A model generated the notes under the pieces. That model made no database searches. It had not been told where the DNA came from and saw only the letters and a list, made by a program, of their open reading frames with translations. Shown in pieces: positions 50,824 through 59,829 of a stretch of 64,000 nt of DNA. Source of the DNA: Bradyrhizobium murdochi (GTDB lineage Bacteria > Pseudomonadota > Alphaproteobacteria > Rhizobiales > Xanthobacteraceae). The translations under genes and the position numbers were made by a program. Location: positions 124,001-188,000 of the forward strand of contig NZ_AXAU01000009.1 in assembly GCF_000472965.1 (NCBI RefSeq). The letters are read 5' to 3'. The first letter of the stretch is position 1, and each line of letters begins with the position of its first letter.

Positions 50824-50886
50824 AAATCGAGTCACTCTTAAAGTTTCAAATCGCGTCACTCTGATTCGAAAATCGAGTCACTCTTA
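50824..50886. repeat. Three iterated IS-end-like repeats
   Basis: AAATCGAGTCACTCTTA (50824), AAATCGCGTCACTCTGA (50848) and AAATCGAGTCACTCTTA (50870) occur at 22-24 base spacing. Multiple copies like this characterise IS21-type termini. No transposase lies nearby, so this is probably a remnant end. Confidence 0.45.
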
Positions 50887-50912
50887 CGAGGTCCGCACAA
50901 CCTAAACCGCAA

Positions 50913-51005
50913 GGGCGATCCCGGCAGGACTCGAACCTGGAATGAGACCGCTATGAAAGGCGGGGTCTAACTATTCAAACGCGCGAGAGACATTTGCGGT
51001 CGCCC
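50913..51005 (-). tRNA. tRNA-like 3' half, probably a pseudo-tRNA or att relic
   Basis: On the minus strand the T-arm is clear: CCAGG-TTCGAGT-CCTGC, followed by CGGGATCG. Upstream, CCCGC-CTTTCATA-GCGGT can form an anticodon-like hairpin with an oversized loop (TTC or CAT could be read). The 5' half has no proper D-arm, and the acceptor can pair only imperfectly (GGGCGA with TCGCCC, four bases displaced). No CCA is encoded. Intact 3' and absent 5' halves are what an island attachment site leaves behind. Confidence 0.4.
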
Positions 51006-51021
51006 TCGTCGCAAGCGCCCG

Positions 51022-51212
51022 TTATTTGGACTTTCGTCGCTCCAGCTGTTGTGTCGCGGCTTCCTTCATTACATCCCACACGGCGCGGTCGTCCTCAAAG
51101 CGGCCTGCTTTATCGCCTTTGTGATTTGTGCCGACATCATCGTCAGGAACTGCCTGCTATTACCGAGCGGAGTCCTCCTCCGTCTTTTCGGCGACTTTCT
51201 CTTTTCAACCAT
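51022..51212 (-). pseudogene. Small rhizobial protein family, copy 2, single-base deletion
   Basis: Reads MVEKRKSPKRRRRTPLGNSR then QFLTMMSAQITKAIKQAAL. One base is missing in GCTTTGAGGACG, after which EDDRAVWDVMKEAATQQLER then RKSK continues in the shifted frame to TAA at 51022. The length, 191 bases, is one short of 64 codons. It is homologous to copy 1 at 25638-25833: both share an MM...IKQAA core and an AWD.M..AA...L.RRK-type ending. Confidence 0.65.
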
Positions 51213-51911
51213 GCCGCTCCCGTTGTGACCGGTTTTAGCCCCGGAACTTCCCATGCATGGTGAGTCGCCAACGTCATCGGCGGCTCGGACCTGATCTTCT
51301 TCCCCGATTCAGCTTACTGTCGATCGCCGCTTTGTAGAACTTGCGCGCGGCGTGTTTTGGTTGGCCGAACGTCGGTGGTTTGCGCATCGCCCTTTGGCGC
51401 AACAACGCTGATTTGATGACGAAGATCCCGGGCGCAACGTCGCCCTTTGGCAGATCGCGCGATTTCACTTCAGTTACGAACGACCAGCGCGATTTGGCTC
51501 AAGGCGCTGACTCAGCTGACGGCACTGGAGTTCGCCGCGCGTTCGATTTGGTTGATCAATCGGGCGGACTCAGCAGGCAGGGCAAGGCCTCTACGGCGTC
51601 ATCATCACCCTCAGCTCCTCGCGATGGGCACCACCACCATCATGGCAATGGGAAGACGACACTCAGAGGACCCGCCGCGCGGACGGGACAGTTCGTGGCT
51701 GGGACGGTCGGCACAAGACGCGCAGCGGGCAGCTGCATGTGCTTCGAATAAGGGAGCCAGTGTTCCGGCTAGCCGGTCTCAAGGACGAAGTCGGCACTGA
51801 CCTACGGCTCTGCTTTCGAGGGCGAAGCGGAAATGTTGTCCTTGATCTGAGACGCACCGATTTTGAGGCTGACCTTCGCCTGGTCCAGAAGTGCCGACAG
51901 GAACATCCCGA
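51213..51911. other. Decayed stretch without a supportable gene
   Basis: About 700 bases with several overlapping frames of no protein character and His/Ser-rich low-complexity translations around 51600-51650. A short minus-strand run (LLDQAKVSLKIGASQIKDNI, about 51830-51900) reads like protein but has no start or domain. Confidence 0.45.
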
Positions 51912-52181
51912 TCAGAGGAAACTTCGGAATCTGGCGAGTTCCGTGATGTGATCGGCTAACAAGATTTCCGTTACGAGCGGAGGCTGTGGCGCTGTGTGGA
52001 TCTCGTAAAGATGACGTGTGACCTCAGGCTTCGTCATAAACTCTCGTATGCAGTCGTCCAGCGTGCCTTCCGCCAGCAGATAGGTGCTTCTGTCTGCACG
52101 ACGTTCGTTGTTTATGGACGGCCATTTGCGAAGCATGGCGGGCGCATCGAATCGCATGTGAATGTCATTCGCCTCCATCAT
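51912..52181 (-). CDS. Small hypothetical protein
   Basis: An 89-residue frame starting at ATG 52181 (ATGs at 52178 and 52157 are alternatives). The second half is clearly protein-like: STYLLAEGTLDDCIREFMTK then RHLYEIHTAPQPPLVTEILL, ending LARFRSFL. Similar short proteins occur in rhizobial islands. No function is known. It lies downstream of IclR on the same strand, 150 bases away. Confidence 0.5.
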   Translation of the reverse strand: MMEANDIHMRFDAPAMLRKWPSINNERRADRSTYLLAEGTLDDCIREFMTKPEVTRHLYEIHTAPQPPLVTEILLADHITELARFRSFL

Positions 52182-52333
52182 CTCTGTTGTCGATCGTTCA
52201 ACGTGGCTGCTCCGCCTCTGAACAGTCGGGAACTGCCTGATTGCCTCATGCTGCGCCATAAGACATTGCTAGCCATGACCGAAGCCGCGTCTGCTTCTTT
52301 ACAAAATGGCCGCAAAGCGGACGCCCTCAATGA

Positions 52334-53023
52334 TTAGCATTCGCTTGCGGGCAGTAACCCCGCTAAGGCCTTGGCTTCCGATTTGAGAGCATCGATTGCC
52401 GACTTGCGGGCTACAGCATCGAAGCGCGTCTTGATCGCTGATAGCGAAAGGGCGCCCCTCAGTTTGCCGTGTACGTCCATCAACGGCACGGCTGCCGCGG
52501 CGACCTCCGGATCCCGCTCTCCGATCGAAACATAAAAGCCTCTATCGCGGATCTTCTTCCCTTCTACGTTCGTTGGCTCGCGGTATGCAGTGAGAATTCG
52601 ACCGGCGGCGCCGCAATCAATCGGCAATCGCTGGCCTTCTTCGAGGTGGTGTCGAACTGAACGTGGAGAATTGACGCGGTAAAGACAGATGCGTTCGTCG
52701 CCATCTGCAACATAAAAGGATGCAGTTTCTCCCGTTGCCTCAACCAGACGCCGAAGGGATGGCCGGATGACTTCGCCAAGATCCAGACCGCGCTGATAGA
52801 GCGCCCCAAGACGCCACAATTCCGGTCCCGGTCGAAACAACCGGTCCGCGCCGCGGACGAGAAAGCCATCAGCTTCCAAGGAAGAGGCCAATCGGAGCAC
52901 TGTGCTCTTGTAGAGGTCTGTCATTTCCGCAATCTGCGTCAGCGTCATCGCAGACTGCTCCGCGTCGAAACTTTTCAGGATCGCGAGCGCTCTCCTTACC
53001 GCGTCAACTCCTATCTTGCTCAT
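52334..53023 (-). CDS. IclR-family transcriptional regulator
   Basis: A 229-residue regulator with the IclR N-terminal winged helix (DAVRRALAILKSFDAEQSAM; LTQIAEMTDLYKSTVLRLAS) and C-terminal effector domain (RPSLRRLVEATGETASFYVA; LPIDCGAAGRILTA with the conserved Gly-rich loop). It is divergent from the decayed ABC genes and is probably the old regulator of the CoA-transferase/citryl-CoA lyase cluster. The reading frame is intact. Confidence 0.87.
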   Translation of the reverse strand: MSKIGVDAVRRALAILKSFDAEQSAMTLTQIAEMTDLYKSTVLRLASSLEADGFLVRGADRLFRPGPELWRLGALYQRGLDLGEVIRPSLRRLVEATGETASFYVADGDERICLYRVNSPRSVRHHLEEGQRLPIDCGAAGRILTAYREPTNVEGKKIRDRGFYVSIGERDPEVAAAAVPLMDVHGKLRGALSLSAIKTRFDAVARKSAIDALKSEAKALAGLLPASEC

Positions 53024-53142
53024 CTCTGCTCCAGGTTCTGAAGAGTAGAACCATCATAAAATTGAGGTATTAGAGGCCATCAAGTAGGGAGGATGTTGGT
53101 TCTGTACGCCAGAACAGATTGACTTTTTTCACACGCAGGACT

Positions 53143-53952
53143 ATGGGTGCACATAACAGAACGAGTTCTGAAATGCGAGACAATGGAAGGCCACCAACGC
53201 TGGCCGTTGACTTGCGCGAGGTGATGATCCGCTTCGGCGCATTCATCGCAGCCAAAAGCATGAACTTCCAGGTACGCGACGCGAGTTCGTTGCGGTCGTG
53301 GGCCCAACCGGTTGCGGCAAGTCCACCATCCTGAACACTGTCACAGGTCTCTTCAAACACTCGTCGGAGACGTTCAGATCTTCCGCAAGCCGCTCACGGG
53401 ACTCAATGATCGGTCCGGCTACATGCTCCAACAGGCGGGCCTAATGCCGTGGAAGATCGCGCAGGACAACATTGGGCTCCGGCTCGTTCTTCAGGGCAAG
53501 TCAGTCGAGGAGGCGTGCGCCGAGGCTCGGTTCGGCCCGACGGGGTTTGAGCAGCGTTATCCGCATCAGCTATCAGGACGGCAACGCAAGTGCGCGGCGA
53601 TGCAGACGCTCATCACGGAGCCGAGAATTGTTCTTCTGGACGAGACCTTCTCGGCGCTCGACGTTCACACGCGCCGGTTGATGCACCGCATCCTGCTTGA
53701 TCTCTGGCAGGCCGAGCGCCGCTCCTTGATCTTCATCACCCATGATCTCGATGAGGCGATCACGCTGGCTGACCAAGTCGGCGTGACGTCCGCGGGGACT
53801 GCAAGCGGGTGGTCGGCGAGGTCAGGATCTCGCTGCCTGATCGCCGGGACGTCTCCGCGCTGCAGACCACGGACGAGTTCGTCGCGCTCTATCGCGAAAT
53901 CTGGTCGCCGCCTGGCGCTGAAGTGGAGAAGAGCTATGCCGCCCGGAACTAA
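53143..53952 (+). pseudogene. ABC transporter ATP-binding protein, frameshifted
   Basis: Pieces of one taurine/nitrate-class ATPase lie in different frames: PPTLAVDLREVMIRFGAFIA (53185 region), then REFVAVVGPTGCGKSTILNT with Walker A (53290), then GYMLQQAGLMPWKIAQDNIG, HQLSGRQRKCAAMQTLITEP (signature altered to LSGRQRK), and IVLLDETFSALDVHTR (Walker B). A last shift precedes the C terminus LPDRRDVSALQTTDEFVALY ending YAARN. The altered signature and shifts show it is dead. Confidence 0.8.
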
Positions 53953-54193
53953 GCTCGTTGTCACGCAAGTCGCCATATTTGTTGATCTTGTCCCGATCTC
54001 GGAGCTCGGGGTGCGATCAGGCCTCATCGACGCCTTGTTTCCGGCGCCGTCGACCCTCGTCGGCAGGATGAGGAAGTGGACGTCGACGCCGGATTTCCGG
54101 GGCGATGTTGGCATAACGCTGGTCGAGACGATCCTGTCGACTTCAGCCAAAACTTCACCAATCGCTTCGCCGAGCTTGCGGCCCAGCAACTGA
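53936..54193 (+). pseudogene. ABC transporter permease, N-terminal fragment
   Basis: ATG 53936 overlaps the end of the ATPase. The fragment reads MPPGTKLVVTQVAIFVDLVP then LIDALFPAPSTLVGRMRKWT and GDVGITLVETIL, matching the start of SsuC/TauC permeases. It then loses the frame and stops at 54193. The remaining four to five membrane helices are absent. Confidence 0.65.
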
Positions 54194-54240
54194 AGTAGCA
54201 ACCGCAGCGGCCGAAGATACCGCAAAGAAGGCTTCGTCGG

Positions 54241-55503
54241 ATGTCCCTGCCGCTCACCGGTATCCGTGTCCTCGACCTTTCGAACGTATTGGCAGGCCCG
54301 TTCTGCGGCTACCATCTCGCGCGCCTCGGCTCGGAGGTTATCAAGATCGAAAACTCCAATGGAGGCGATCTCGCGCGGCGCCTTGGCGCAGATCCGCAAA
54401 GGGCAGAGCGCCTTCAGGGGCTCTCGTTCGTCGCCGTGAACGCCGGTAAGCAGTCGGTGGCGCTCGATCTGAAGTCTGAAGCGGGCAGAGAAGTGTTTTT
54501 CAGGCTGGTGTCCAAGGCCGACGTCCTTCTCGAAAACTTCCGGCCCAAGGTCATGGAGCGGCTTGGTCTCGGTTTTGACGCGTTGTGCAAGCGCAACCCG
54601 CGGCTCATCTATTGTGCGATCTCAGGCTTTGGGCAAAACGGTCCTTGGTCCGCCCGCCCGGCCTACGACCAGATCGTCCAGGGCCTTTCCGGCGCGATGA
54701 GTATAACCGGTGATGCAGCCACGGCTCCGCTGCGGGCCGGCTTCCCGATCTCTGACACCATCGCCGGGCTAACGGCCGCCTTTGCCATCTCCGCCGCCCT
54801 CGTCGAGCAGCAGCAAATGGGCAGGGGCCGGTTCATCGACGTGTCGCTGCTCGAGGCGACAATCGCAGCCATGGGATGGGTGGTTTCCAATCACCTGAAC
54901 GGCGGAGTCGAGCCGCGGCCGATGGGGAACGAGAATTTCACGGCCGCACCCTCCGGCACGTTCCGCACGGCGACCGGCCCGCTGAATATAGCCGCTAACG
55001 AGCAGAAACAGTACCGGACCCTTTGCGATCTGATCGGCCGGCCGGATCTGAAGACAGATCCGCGCTTCGCTAAGCGCGAAGCACGTAAAATGAACCGCGG
55101 GGCGCTTAGCGATGAGTTGAATGCGGCCTTGAGCTGCAGGCCTGCGGAGGAGTGGGAGGCACTGTTGAATGCCGTCGGCGTTCCCGCTGGCTGTGTGCTG
55201 ACCGTTCCGCAAGTTTTGCGCGAGCCGCAGTTGCTGGAGCGCGGCTTTGTCGAGACGCTTGCGCTCGACAGGGCTGGCGAACCACCATTACGCATTACGC
55301 GCCCTGGTTTTCGGTTGGATGAGGCGTTTCCTGTCCCCGCACTCCCTCCGTCGCTCGGTGCGGACACAGAGCGATGGCTGGCTCGGCTCGGTTATACCTA
55401 TCCGGAAATTGAGCACCTGATCGCAAGCGGTGCCGCCGGAACTGCACGTCAAGGAGGAGCGGATTCTCCGCGGGTCCGCCCGGCGACGGATGGAGCAGCG
55501 TGA
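54241..55503 (+). CDS. CaiB/BaiF-family CoA-transferase (class III)
   Basis: A 420-residue class III CoA-transferase that moves CoA between carboxylic acids. Visible are LTGIRVLDLSNVLAGPFCGY at the N terminus, YCAISGFGQNGPWSARPAYD with the nucleophilic Asp143 and GGVEPRPMGNENFTAAPSGT. It is intact although the transporter genes just upstream are broken. With the citryl-CoA lyase 63 bases downstream it could activate a citrate-like acid to its CoA thioester. The substrate is inferred. Confidence 0.87.
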   Translation: MSLPLTGIRVLDLSNVLAGPFCGYHLARLGSEVIKIENSNGGDLARRLGADPQRAERLQGLSFVAVNAGKQSVALDLKSEAGREVFFRLVSKADVLLENFRPKVMERLGLGFDALCKRNPRLIYCAISGFGQNGPWSARPAYDQIVQGLSGAMSITGDAATAPLRAGFPISDTIAGLTAAFAISAALVEQQQMGRGRFIDVSLLEATIAAMGWVVSNHLNGGVEPRPMGNENFTAAPSGTFRTATGPLNIAANEQKQYRTLCDLIGRPDLKTDPRFAKREARKMNRGALSDELNAALSCRPAEEWEALLNAVGVPAGCVLTVPQVLREPQLLERGFVETLALDRAGEPPLRITRPGFRLDEAFPVPALPPSLGADTERWLARLGYTYPEIEHLIASGAAGTARQGGADSPRVRPATDGAA

Positions 55504-55566
55504 CGGGCAGGTAGTTGCGCCAAGCAAGCTTCGGCCGGACATAGCCTGACGAGATTGGAGAACAGA

Positions 55567-56394
55567 ATGAGCGAAACGCAGCTGCGAGAGCAGGCCGCCC
55601 ATTGGTGGCGGACCTCCATATGCGACATTGCGCCCGGGCGGATCGCCTATCGCGGATACACGATCGAGGAATTGATTGATCAGATTTCCTTCCCCGCAAT
55701 GATCTGGTTGATGCTGCGCGGCGAGTTACCCACAACGGCGCAGGAGCGGCTGTTGCAGGCTGCACTGGTTGCATCAGTGGATCATGGCCCGCATGCACCT
55801 TCTATCGCCATCGCGCAGATGGCTGTCAGTTGTGGGCTGCCGCTCAATGGCGCGATGGCTTCCGCGATCAACACGCTCGGCGACCTGCATGGCGGAGCGG
55901 GGGAGCAGGCGATCGAGCTCTACGACGAGGTCCTACGACGGAGCGAGACCAAGGATATGGATGAGGCTGCCGCTGAGGCAATCGATCATTTCACCACCAC
56001 GCGAAGCAAATATCTGCCCGGCTTCGGTCACCGGTTTCATCCCGTCGACCCGCGCGCTGACCCGCTGCTCGCACTAGTCGATGCCGCGGTCAGTGATGCT
56101 GCCGTCAGCGGTCGCTACGCCAGCGCTGCGCGCGCGATCGAGCGCGTCATGCGCGAGCGCAAAGGCAAGCTCATCCCGATGAACGTCGATGGAGCCACTG
56201 CAGTCATCTACGCGGAGCTGGGCTTTGCTCCACCCCTAGCCCGCGGCATCTTCTGCTTGTCACGCGCGGTAGGCATCCTGGCGCATGCATGGGAGCAGAC
56301 CGGACGCAAGGACCGCAATAAAGGGCCAATGCCCAAGCAGTTCGCCTACAAATATCAGGGGCAGCCAAAGCGCAGCCTGAAGGAAGCGCCATGA
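55567..56394 (+). CDS. Citryl-CoA lyase / citrate synthase-like
   Basis: A 275-residue citrate-synthase-fold protein, the size of stand-alone citryl-CoA lyases. Seen are TSICDIAPGRIAYRGYTIEE (early signature), SINTLGDLHGGAGEQAIELY-type helix with His, GFGHRFHPVDPRADPLLALV and the C-terminal LARGIFCLSRAVGILAHAWE. It would cleave citryl-CoA or a relative to acetyl-CoA and a keto acid. ATG 55567 follows GGAGAACAG; a TTG at 55555 is less likely. Its stop overlaps the SMP-30 remnant. Confidence 0.83.
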   Translation: MSETQLREQAAHWWRTSICDIAPGRIAYRGYTIEELIDQISFPAMIWLMLRGELPTTAQERLLQAALVASVDHGPHAPSIAIAQMAVSCGLPLNGAMASAINTLGDLHGGAGEQAIELYDEVLRRSETKDMDEAAAEAIDHFTTTRSKYLPGFGHRFHPVDPRADPLLALVDAAVSDAAVSGRYASAARAIERVMRERKGKLIPMNVDGATAVIYAELGFAPPLARGIFCLSRAVGILAHAWEQTGRKDRNKGPMPKQFAYKYQGQPKRSLKEAP

Positions 56395-56834
56395 TCTACC
56401 TTGAGGGACTGCCCCAACTCATCCAAACCGGCGCCTTTCAGCCGTGCCGCCAAATTTCGCCGGCCCGGAGTCCGCTCCGATTGGACGGACGTCAACCGTG
56501 GAGGCAAGCCCGGCTGACTGCTTCATCGAGGAGCTGTCGTTCGATGCGTCTGGAAATCTTCATCTTGTCGATGTTCCCTTGGCCGCATCTTCAGCATTGC
56601 ACCCGATAGCTTCTGATCCTTGATCATCGAATCGAGGTTGGCCGAATGGGTTGAAGATTGCGCTGATGGCCACATTCTGGTCGCCGACTACATGAATGGG
56701 CTCATGCGAGCTTAATGCTAGTCGCGGCATAATGCATTACTCGGTCACCTGTATTCCGAGTCGTTCATGGGCGCAACGGCCTGTGTATCGCCTCAATCGT
56801 CGACATCTACTTTAACGATCAAGGTTACGAAGAC
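56391..56834 (+). pseudogene. SMP-30/gluconolactonase-like protein, decayed
   Basis: Begins with ATG overlapping the citryl-CoA lyase stop (MIYLEGLPQLIQTGAFQPC). Later blocks in other frames match the family: NFAGPESAP, WTDVNRGGKPG, ADCFIEELSFDASGNLHLVD, then FSIAPDSF, ADGHILVADYMNGLMRA and LLGHLYSESFMG. Several stops and shifts separate them and the C-terminal propeller blades are missing. It was the third enzyme gene of this cluster, perhaps a lactonase. Confidence 0.65.
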
Positions 56835-57218
56835 TATGACTAAGATCTTATCGTCTGAATCGGTGAGCCGCTCAAAAAGGTTGTGATCCAGGCTGAGCGC
56901 ATCGCAGCGCAGGGACCGATATTAAGCTGAAAAACGTTCGCCCTGCGACTTGGCGGGGTTGCGCGAGCCAACGCCGCGCCGCGGGCCACTGGTCACTAAC
57001 GTCCGTAACACCCGCGCACTGGCGCATCTGGCTCAAGGCGCAGAGCCGCCGCTTAGTGCCCGGCAAAGCTTCGCCGGGTGATCGCGGCACGGATTTGATC
57101 TAATTTGATGCCATTACCTGCCCTAAGGCATCTGCTTAGTATCTATCAGACTCGTAGAAGGTGACGATTCGCTTCCGTGCGTTGAGCTGGCAAGTGTGCG
57201 ACACGCTCTCCGATATGC
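56835..57218. other. Gap without a supportable gene
   Basis: About 380 bases between the SMP-30 remnant and pabA. Short frames on both strands show no domain or ribosome site. Nothing is recognised. Confidence 0.5.
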
Positions 57219-57803
57219 TCACGATTGGCAAGTCTCTGCGAGTCGCAAGAAGTTCATCAGTAGCACCTGCCCTTGTTGGGTAAGTATCGATTCCGGGTGG
57301 AACTGTACGCCATAGGTCGGGTGGGAGCGATGTGCGAGGGCCATGATCTCGCCCTCATCCGAACGCGCTGTTACCGTTAGTTGCAGTGCGCATGACTCAT
57401 CGAGCTCAACAACAAGAGAATGGTAGCGGCCAACGCAAAGTGGGGAGGGGAGGTCCTTGAACAGTCCGCGGCCGTCATGGGTGACGTATGAGGACCGGCC
57501 GTGCATCGGACGACGGGCACGCGCGACGCGTCCGCCGAACACGCTCCCAATACACTGATGTCCGAGGCAGATGCCGAGAATTGGGAGATGACCTGACAGC
57601 TCGCGGATTACGGTTGTCGACAGTCCGGCCTCCATTGGCGTGCAGGGACCGGGGGAGAGGACCAGGGCGTGCGGCTTGAGGCAGGCAAGATCGCTGACGC
57701 TGACGACGTCATTCCGGATCACTGCCGTTGCGGCACCCAGCTGGCGAAAATAGCGGGCAATGTTGAAGACAAAGGAGTCGTAGTTGTCGATGATGACAAT
57801 CAA
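57219..57803 (-). CDS. pabA: Glutamine amidotransferase subunit, PabA/TrpG type
   Basis: A 194-residue class I amidotransferase that supplies ammonia to the adjacent synthase. The catalytic triad is Cys79 (LGICLGHQCIG), His169 and Glu171 (YGVQFHPESI). It starts MIVIIDNYDSFVFNIARYFR, typical of PabA/TrpG. Its ATG overlaps the stop of the larger subunit by four bases, so the two are co-translated. PabA and TrpG are hard to tell apart by sequence alone. Confidence 0.87.
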   Translation of the reverse strand: MIVIIDNYDSFVFNIARYFRQLGAATAVIRNDVVSVSDLACLKPHALVLSPGPCTPMEAGLSTTVIRELSGHLPILGICLGHQCIGSVFGGRVARARRPMHGRSSYVTHDGRGLFKDLPSPLCVGRYHSLVVELDESCALQLTVTARSDEGEIMALAHRSHPTYGVQFHPESILTQQGQVLLMNFLRLAETCQS

Positions 57804-59194
57804 GATGCACCAGGTGTGTCAGCACGAAACGCGTCAAATATGCGCTGCGCCTTGGCGAGCGTCTCCTCGTATTCGGCCTCTGGATCCGACATGGCCGTGA
57901 TCCCGCTCCCTGCATGAAATAGAGCCAAGTCATCGTCGATCGTGACCGTGCGGATCGCGATATTTGTATCCATGTGCCCGTTGAAGCCGATAAAGCCGAT
58001 CGCCCCGCAATAGACCTCTCGCGCCAACCGCTCGATCTCTGCAATGATCTCCATCGATCGCACCTTGGGCGCCCCGGTGATGGAGCCGCCGGGAAAGCAA
58101 GCTCGCAATAAGCTGACGGCGTCTTCATCTACGGCAAGTTCACCCGTCACGGTGGACACGAGGTGGTGCACTGAGGCATAGGATTCCAGGGCACACAGCG
58201 CTGGAACCTCGACCGAGTGCGGCGTGCAAACGCGTGACAGATCGTTGCGCAGGAGGTCGACGATCATGGTGTTCTCGGCACGGTCCTTTTCGGACGCGAG
58301 GAGGAGTTCAGCGCGGCGCCGGTCGTCTTCGGAATCAGCGGAGCGCGCGATCGTGCCCTTGATCGGCCGCGTTTCGACCTGCCGTCCATCAAGCTTGAGG
58401 AATCGTTCCGGCGAGCTCGAGGCAATGGTCAGCTTGCCGTACCGCAGGAGGGCTGCAAAGGGAGCCGGGTTCAATGACCGCAACTGGCAATAGAAGGCCA
58501 GCGGATCAAATGAGCTCGATAAGCGGGCGCTGAAGCGCTGCGCAATGTTCGCTTGGAAGACGTCGCCAGCCAGAATCAAATCGATGACGCGCTGCACCGC
58601 CGCAATGTAGCCCTCACGGCTGAAGTTAGAATGCCATGCGCCCGCTGTGGCGGGGAAGTCATTCCGCGGCGTCCTTGGGCGGTCGAGCAGCGCTGCAAAC
58701 TCATCGGCCCGACGACGTGCACGCTCGCGCCGTCGTGCGGGATCCTGCTCCGGCCATCCGGTCGAGACGATCCAGCATCTGTCGTCACGGTGGTCGAAGC
58801 TGATGACCACGTCATAGAAATGCAGGATAGATTGCGGCAACCTCTGACCGGAGATTGCCGGCGCGGGCAGTCGCTCCAGTGTCCTGTTCAGATCATAAGC
58901 AAAGAAGCCGGCCGCACCGCCCTGGAACGGCGGCAGATCAGGACGATGCTCTTCTGGGTACCTCGCGAGCAGGGTGCGAAGAGCTCGCCACGGATCGCCC
59001 GCGAGAGCCTCTGTGTTGTAACTCGCCTGTCCGTCCGTGACCGTATAGGTGCTGAACGGCTCGCAGCTCAGATAGGAATAGCGCCCAAGCAGCTCATGCG
59101 TTGCCGCGCTGTCGAGAAACGTCAGGTGCGCTCGATGCGCGAGACAGCGCATCGCGGTGACAGGCTCAATCCACCGCAGTTCGCGGACGTGCAT
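57800..59194 (-). CDS. pabB: Aminodeoxychorismate synthase component I (PabB-like)
   Basis: A 464-residue chorismate-binding enzyme. The C-terminal chorismate domain has PIKGTIARS, DRAENTMIVDLLRNDLSRVC, the FPGGSITGAPKVRSMEIIAE signature and EVYCGAIGFIGFNGHMDTNI. N-terminal FLDSAATHELLGRYSYLSCE fits PabB. It makes 4-amino-4-deoxychorismate for folate; an anthranilate synthase role is less likely but possible. ATG 59194 is used; GTG 59209 or an upstream ATG at 59272 are alternatives. Confidence 0.82.
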   Translation of the reverse strand: MHVRELRWIEPVTAMRCLAHRAHLTFLDSAATHELLGRYSYLSCEPFSTYTVTDGQASYNTEALAGDPWRALRTLLARYPEEHRPDLPPFQGGAAGFFAYDLNRTLERLPAPAISGQRLPQSILHFYDVVISFDHRDDRCWIVSTGWPEQDPARRRERARRRADEFAALLDRPRTPRNDFPATAGAWHSNFSREGYIAAVQRVIDLILAGDVFQANIAQRFSARLSSSFDPLAFYCQLRSLNPAPFAALLRYGKLTIASSSPERFLKLDGRQVETRPIKGTIARSADSEDDRRRAELLLASEKDRAENTMIVDLLRNDLSRVCTPHSVEVPALCALESYASVHHLVSTVTGELAVDEDAVSLLRACFPGGSITGAPKVRSMEIIAEIERLAREVYCGAIGFIGFNGHMDTNIAIRTVTIDDDLALFHAGSGITAMSDPEAEYEETLAKAQRIFDAFRADTPGAS

Positions 59195-59296
59195 CGCCTT
59201 GTCAGTCACCGACAACGGGCGTGCTGGTGGGACGCGCTGCGATTGCGAATCCCACCCTCGTCTGGCACCCACAAGCTTTTGAGACCGATTGCCAGA

Positions 59297-59656
59297 TTAA
59301 CCCCCGCCAGTTGACCCGAAGCGCTCACTAACTTCGCTTATCGCTGCCGTCGAGGCGAACCGCGCATCGGCTGATACATTATAGTCGGCCGCGAACCGCA
59401 GCTCCCGAAGGGGTCGTACCCGCCTGATCGATTCCTGATACAGATCATGCGCTTTGTACGCCGCCAGCTCCGTCTCGTTGTCGAACTCACCATACACCAC
59501 CACGTCGATCTCGTTACCGAGCTGGTCGGTCTTGCAATTGCGCGCAATCTCGAGCCGACGTGCATGCGGGATTGTGGTGAGAACCGATAGGCCTTCGATG
59601 ATTTGCTCGATATGGGCCTGATCCTTGGCGCTGAACAAGACGATGTGACGAATCAT
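59297..59656 (-). CDS. Dabb-domain (stress-responsive alpha/beta barrel) protein
   Basis: A 119-residue protein with one Dabb domain: MIRHIVLFSAKDQAHIEQII at the start (HxVLF pattern), then NEIDVVVYGEFDNETELAAY and LYQESIRRVRPL. Such dimeric proteins are found with diverse small-molecule enzymes. ATG 59656 is chosen over a longer reading that extends into the promoter region. It lies about 100 bases upstream of pabB on the same strand. Confidence 0.8.
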   Translation of the reverse strand: MIRHIVLFSAKDQAHIEQIIEGLSVLTTIPHARRLEIARNCKTDQLGNEIDVVVYGEFDNETELAAYKAHDLYQESIRRVRPLRELRFAADYNVSADARFASTAAISEVSERFGSTGGG

Positions 59657-59829
59657 GGGTGGCCTTAAGGAGTGATGTCGCAAGGAGGTCGCTTTACTAT
59701 CTTGGGACCGAGCCCGCTGCAACGGGGCCGCAGCCGCAAGCCGCGTCGCGCGGCAAAAAGGTCGGAGGTTTGGCGCTCTTGCGCTTTGCCCCGGGGTTTG
59801 CAACGGACCTCGCCAGATCTCGTTCGCGG

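Noticed and set aside
50913..51005. A functional tRNA (including a selenocysteine tRNA)
   Set aside because: The 5' half and D-arm are missing, the acceptor pairs badly, the anticodon loop has eight bases, and no long variable arm exists.
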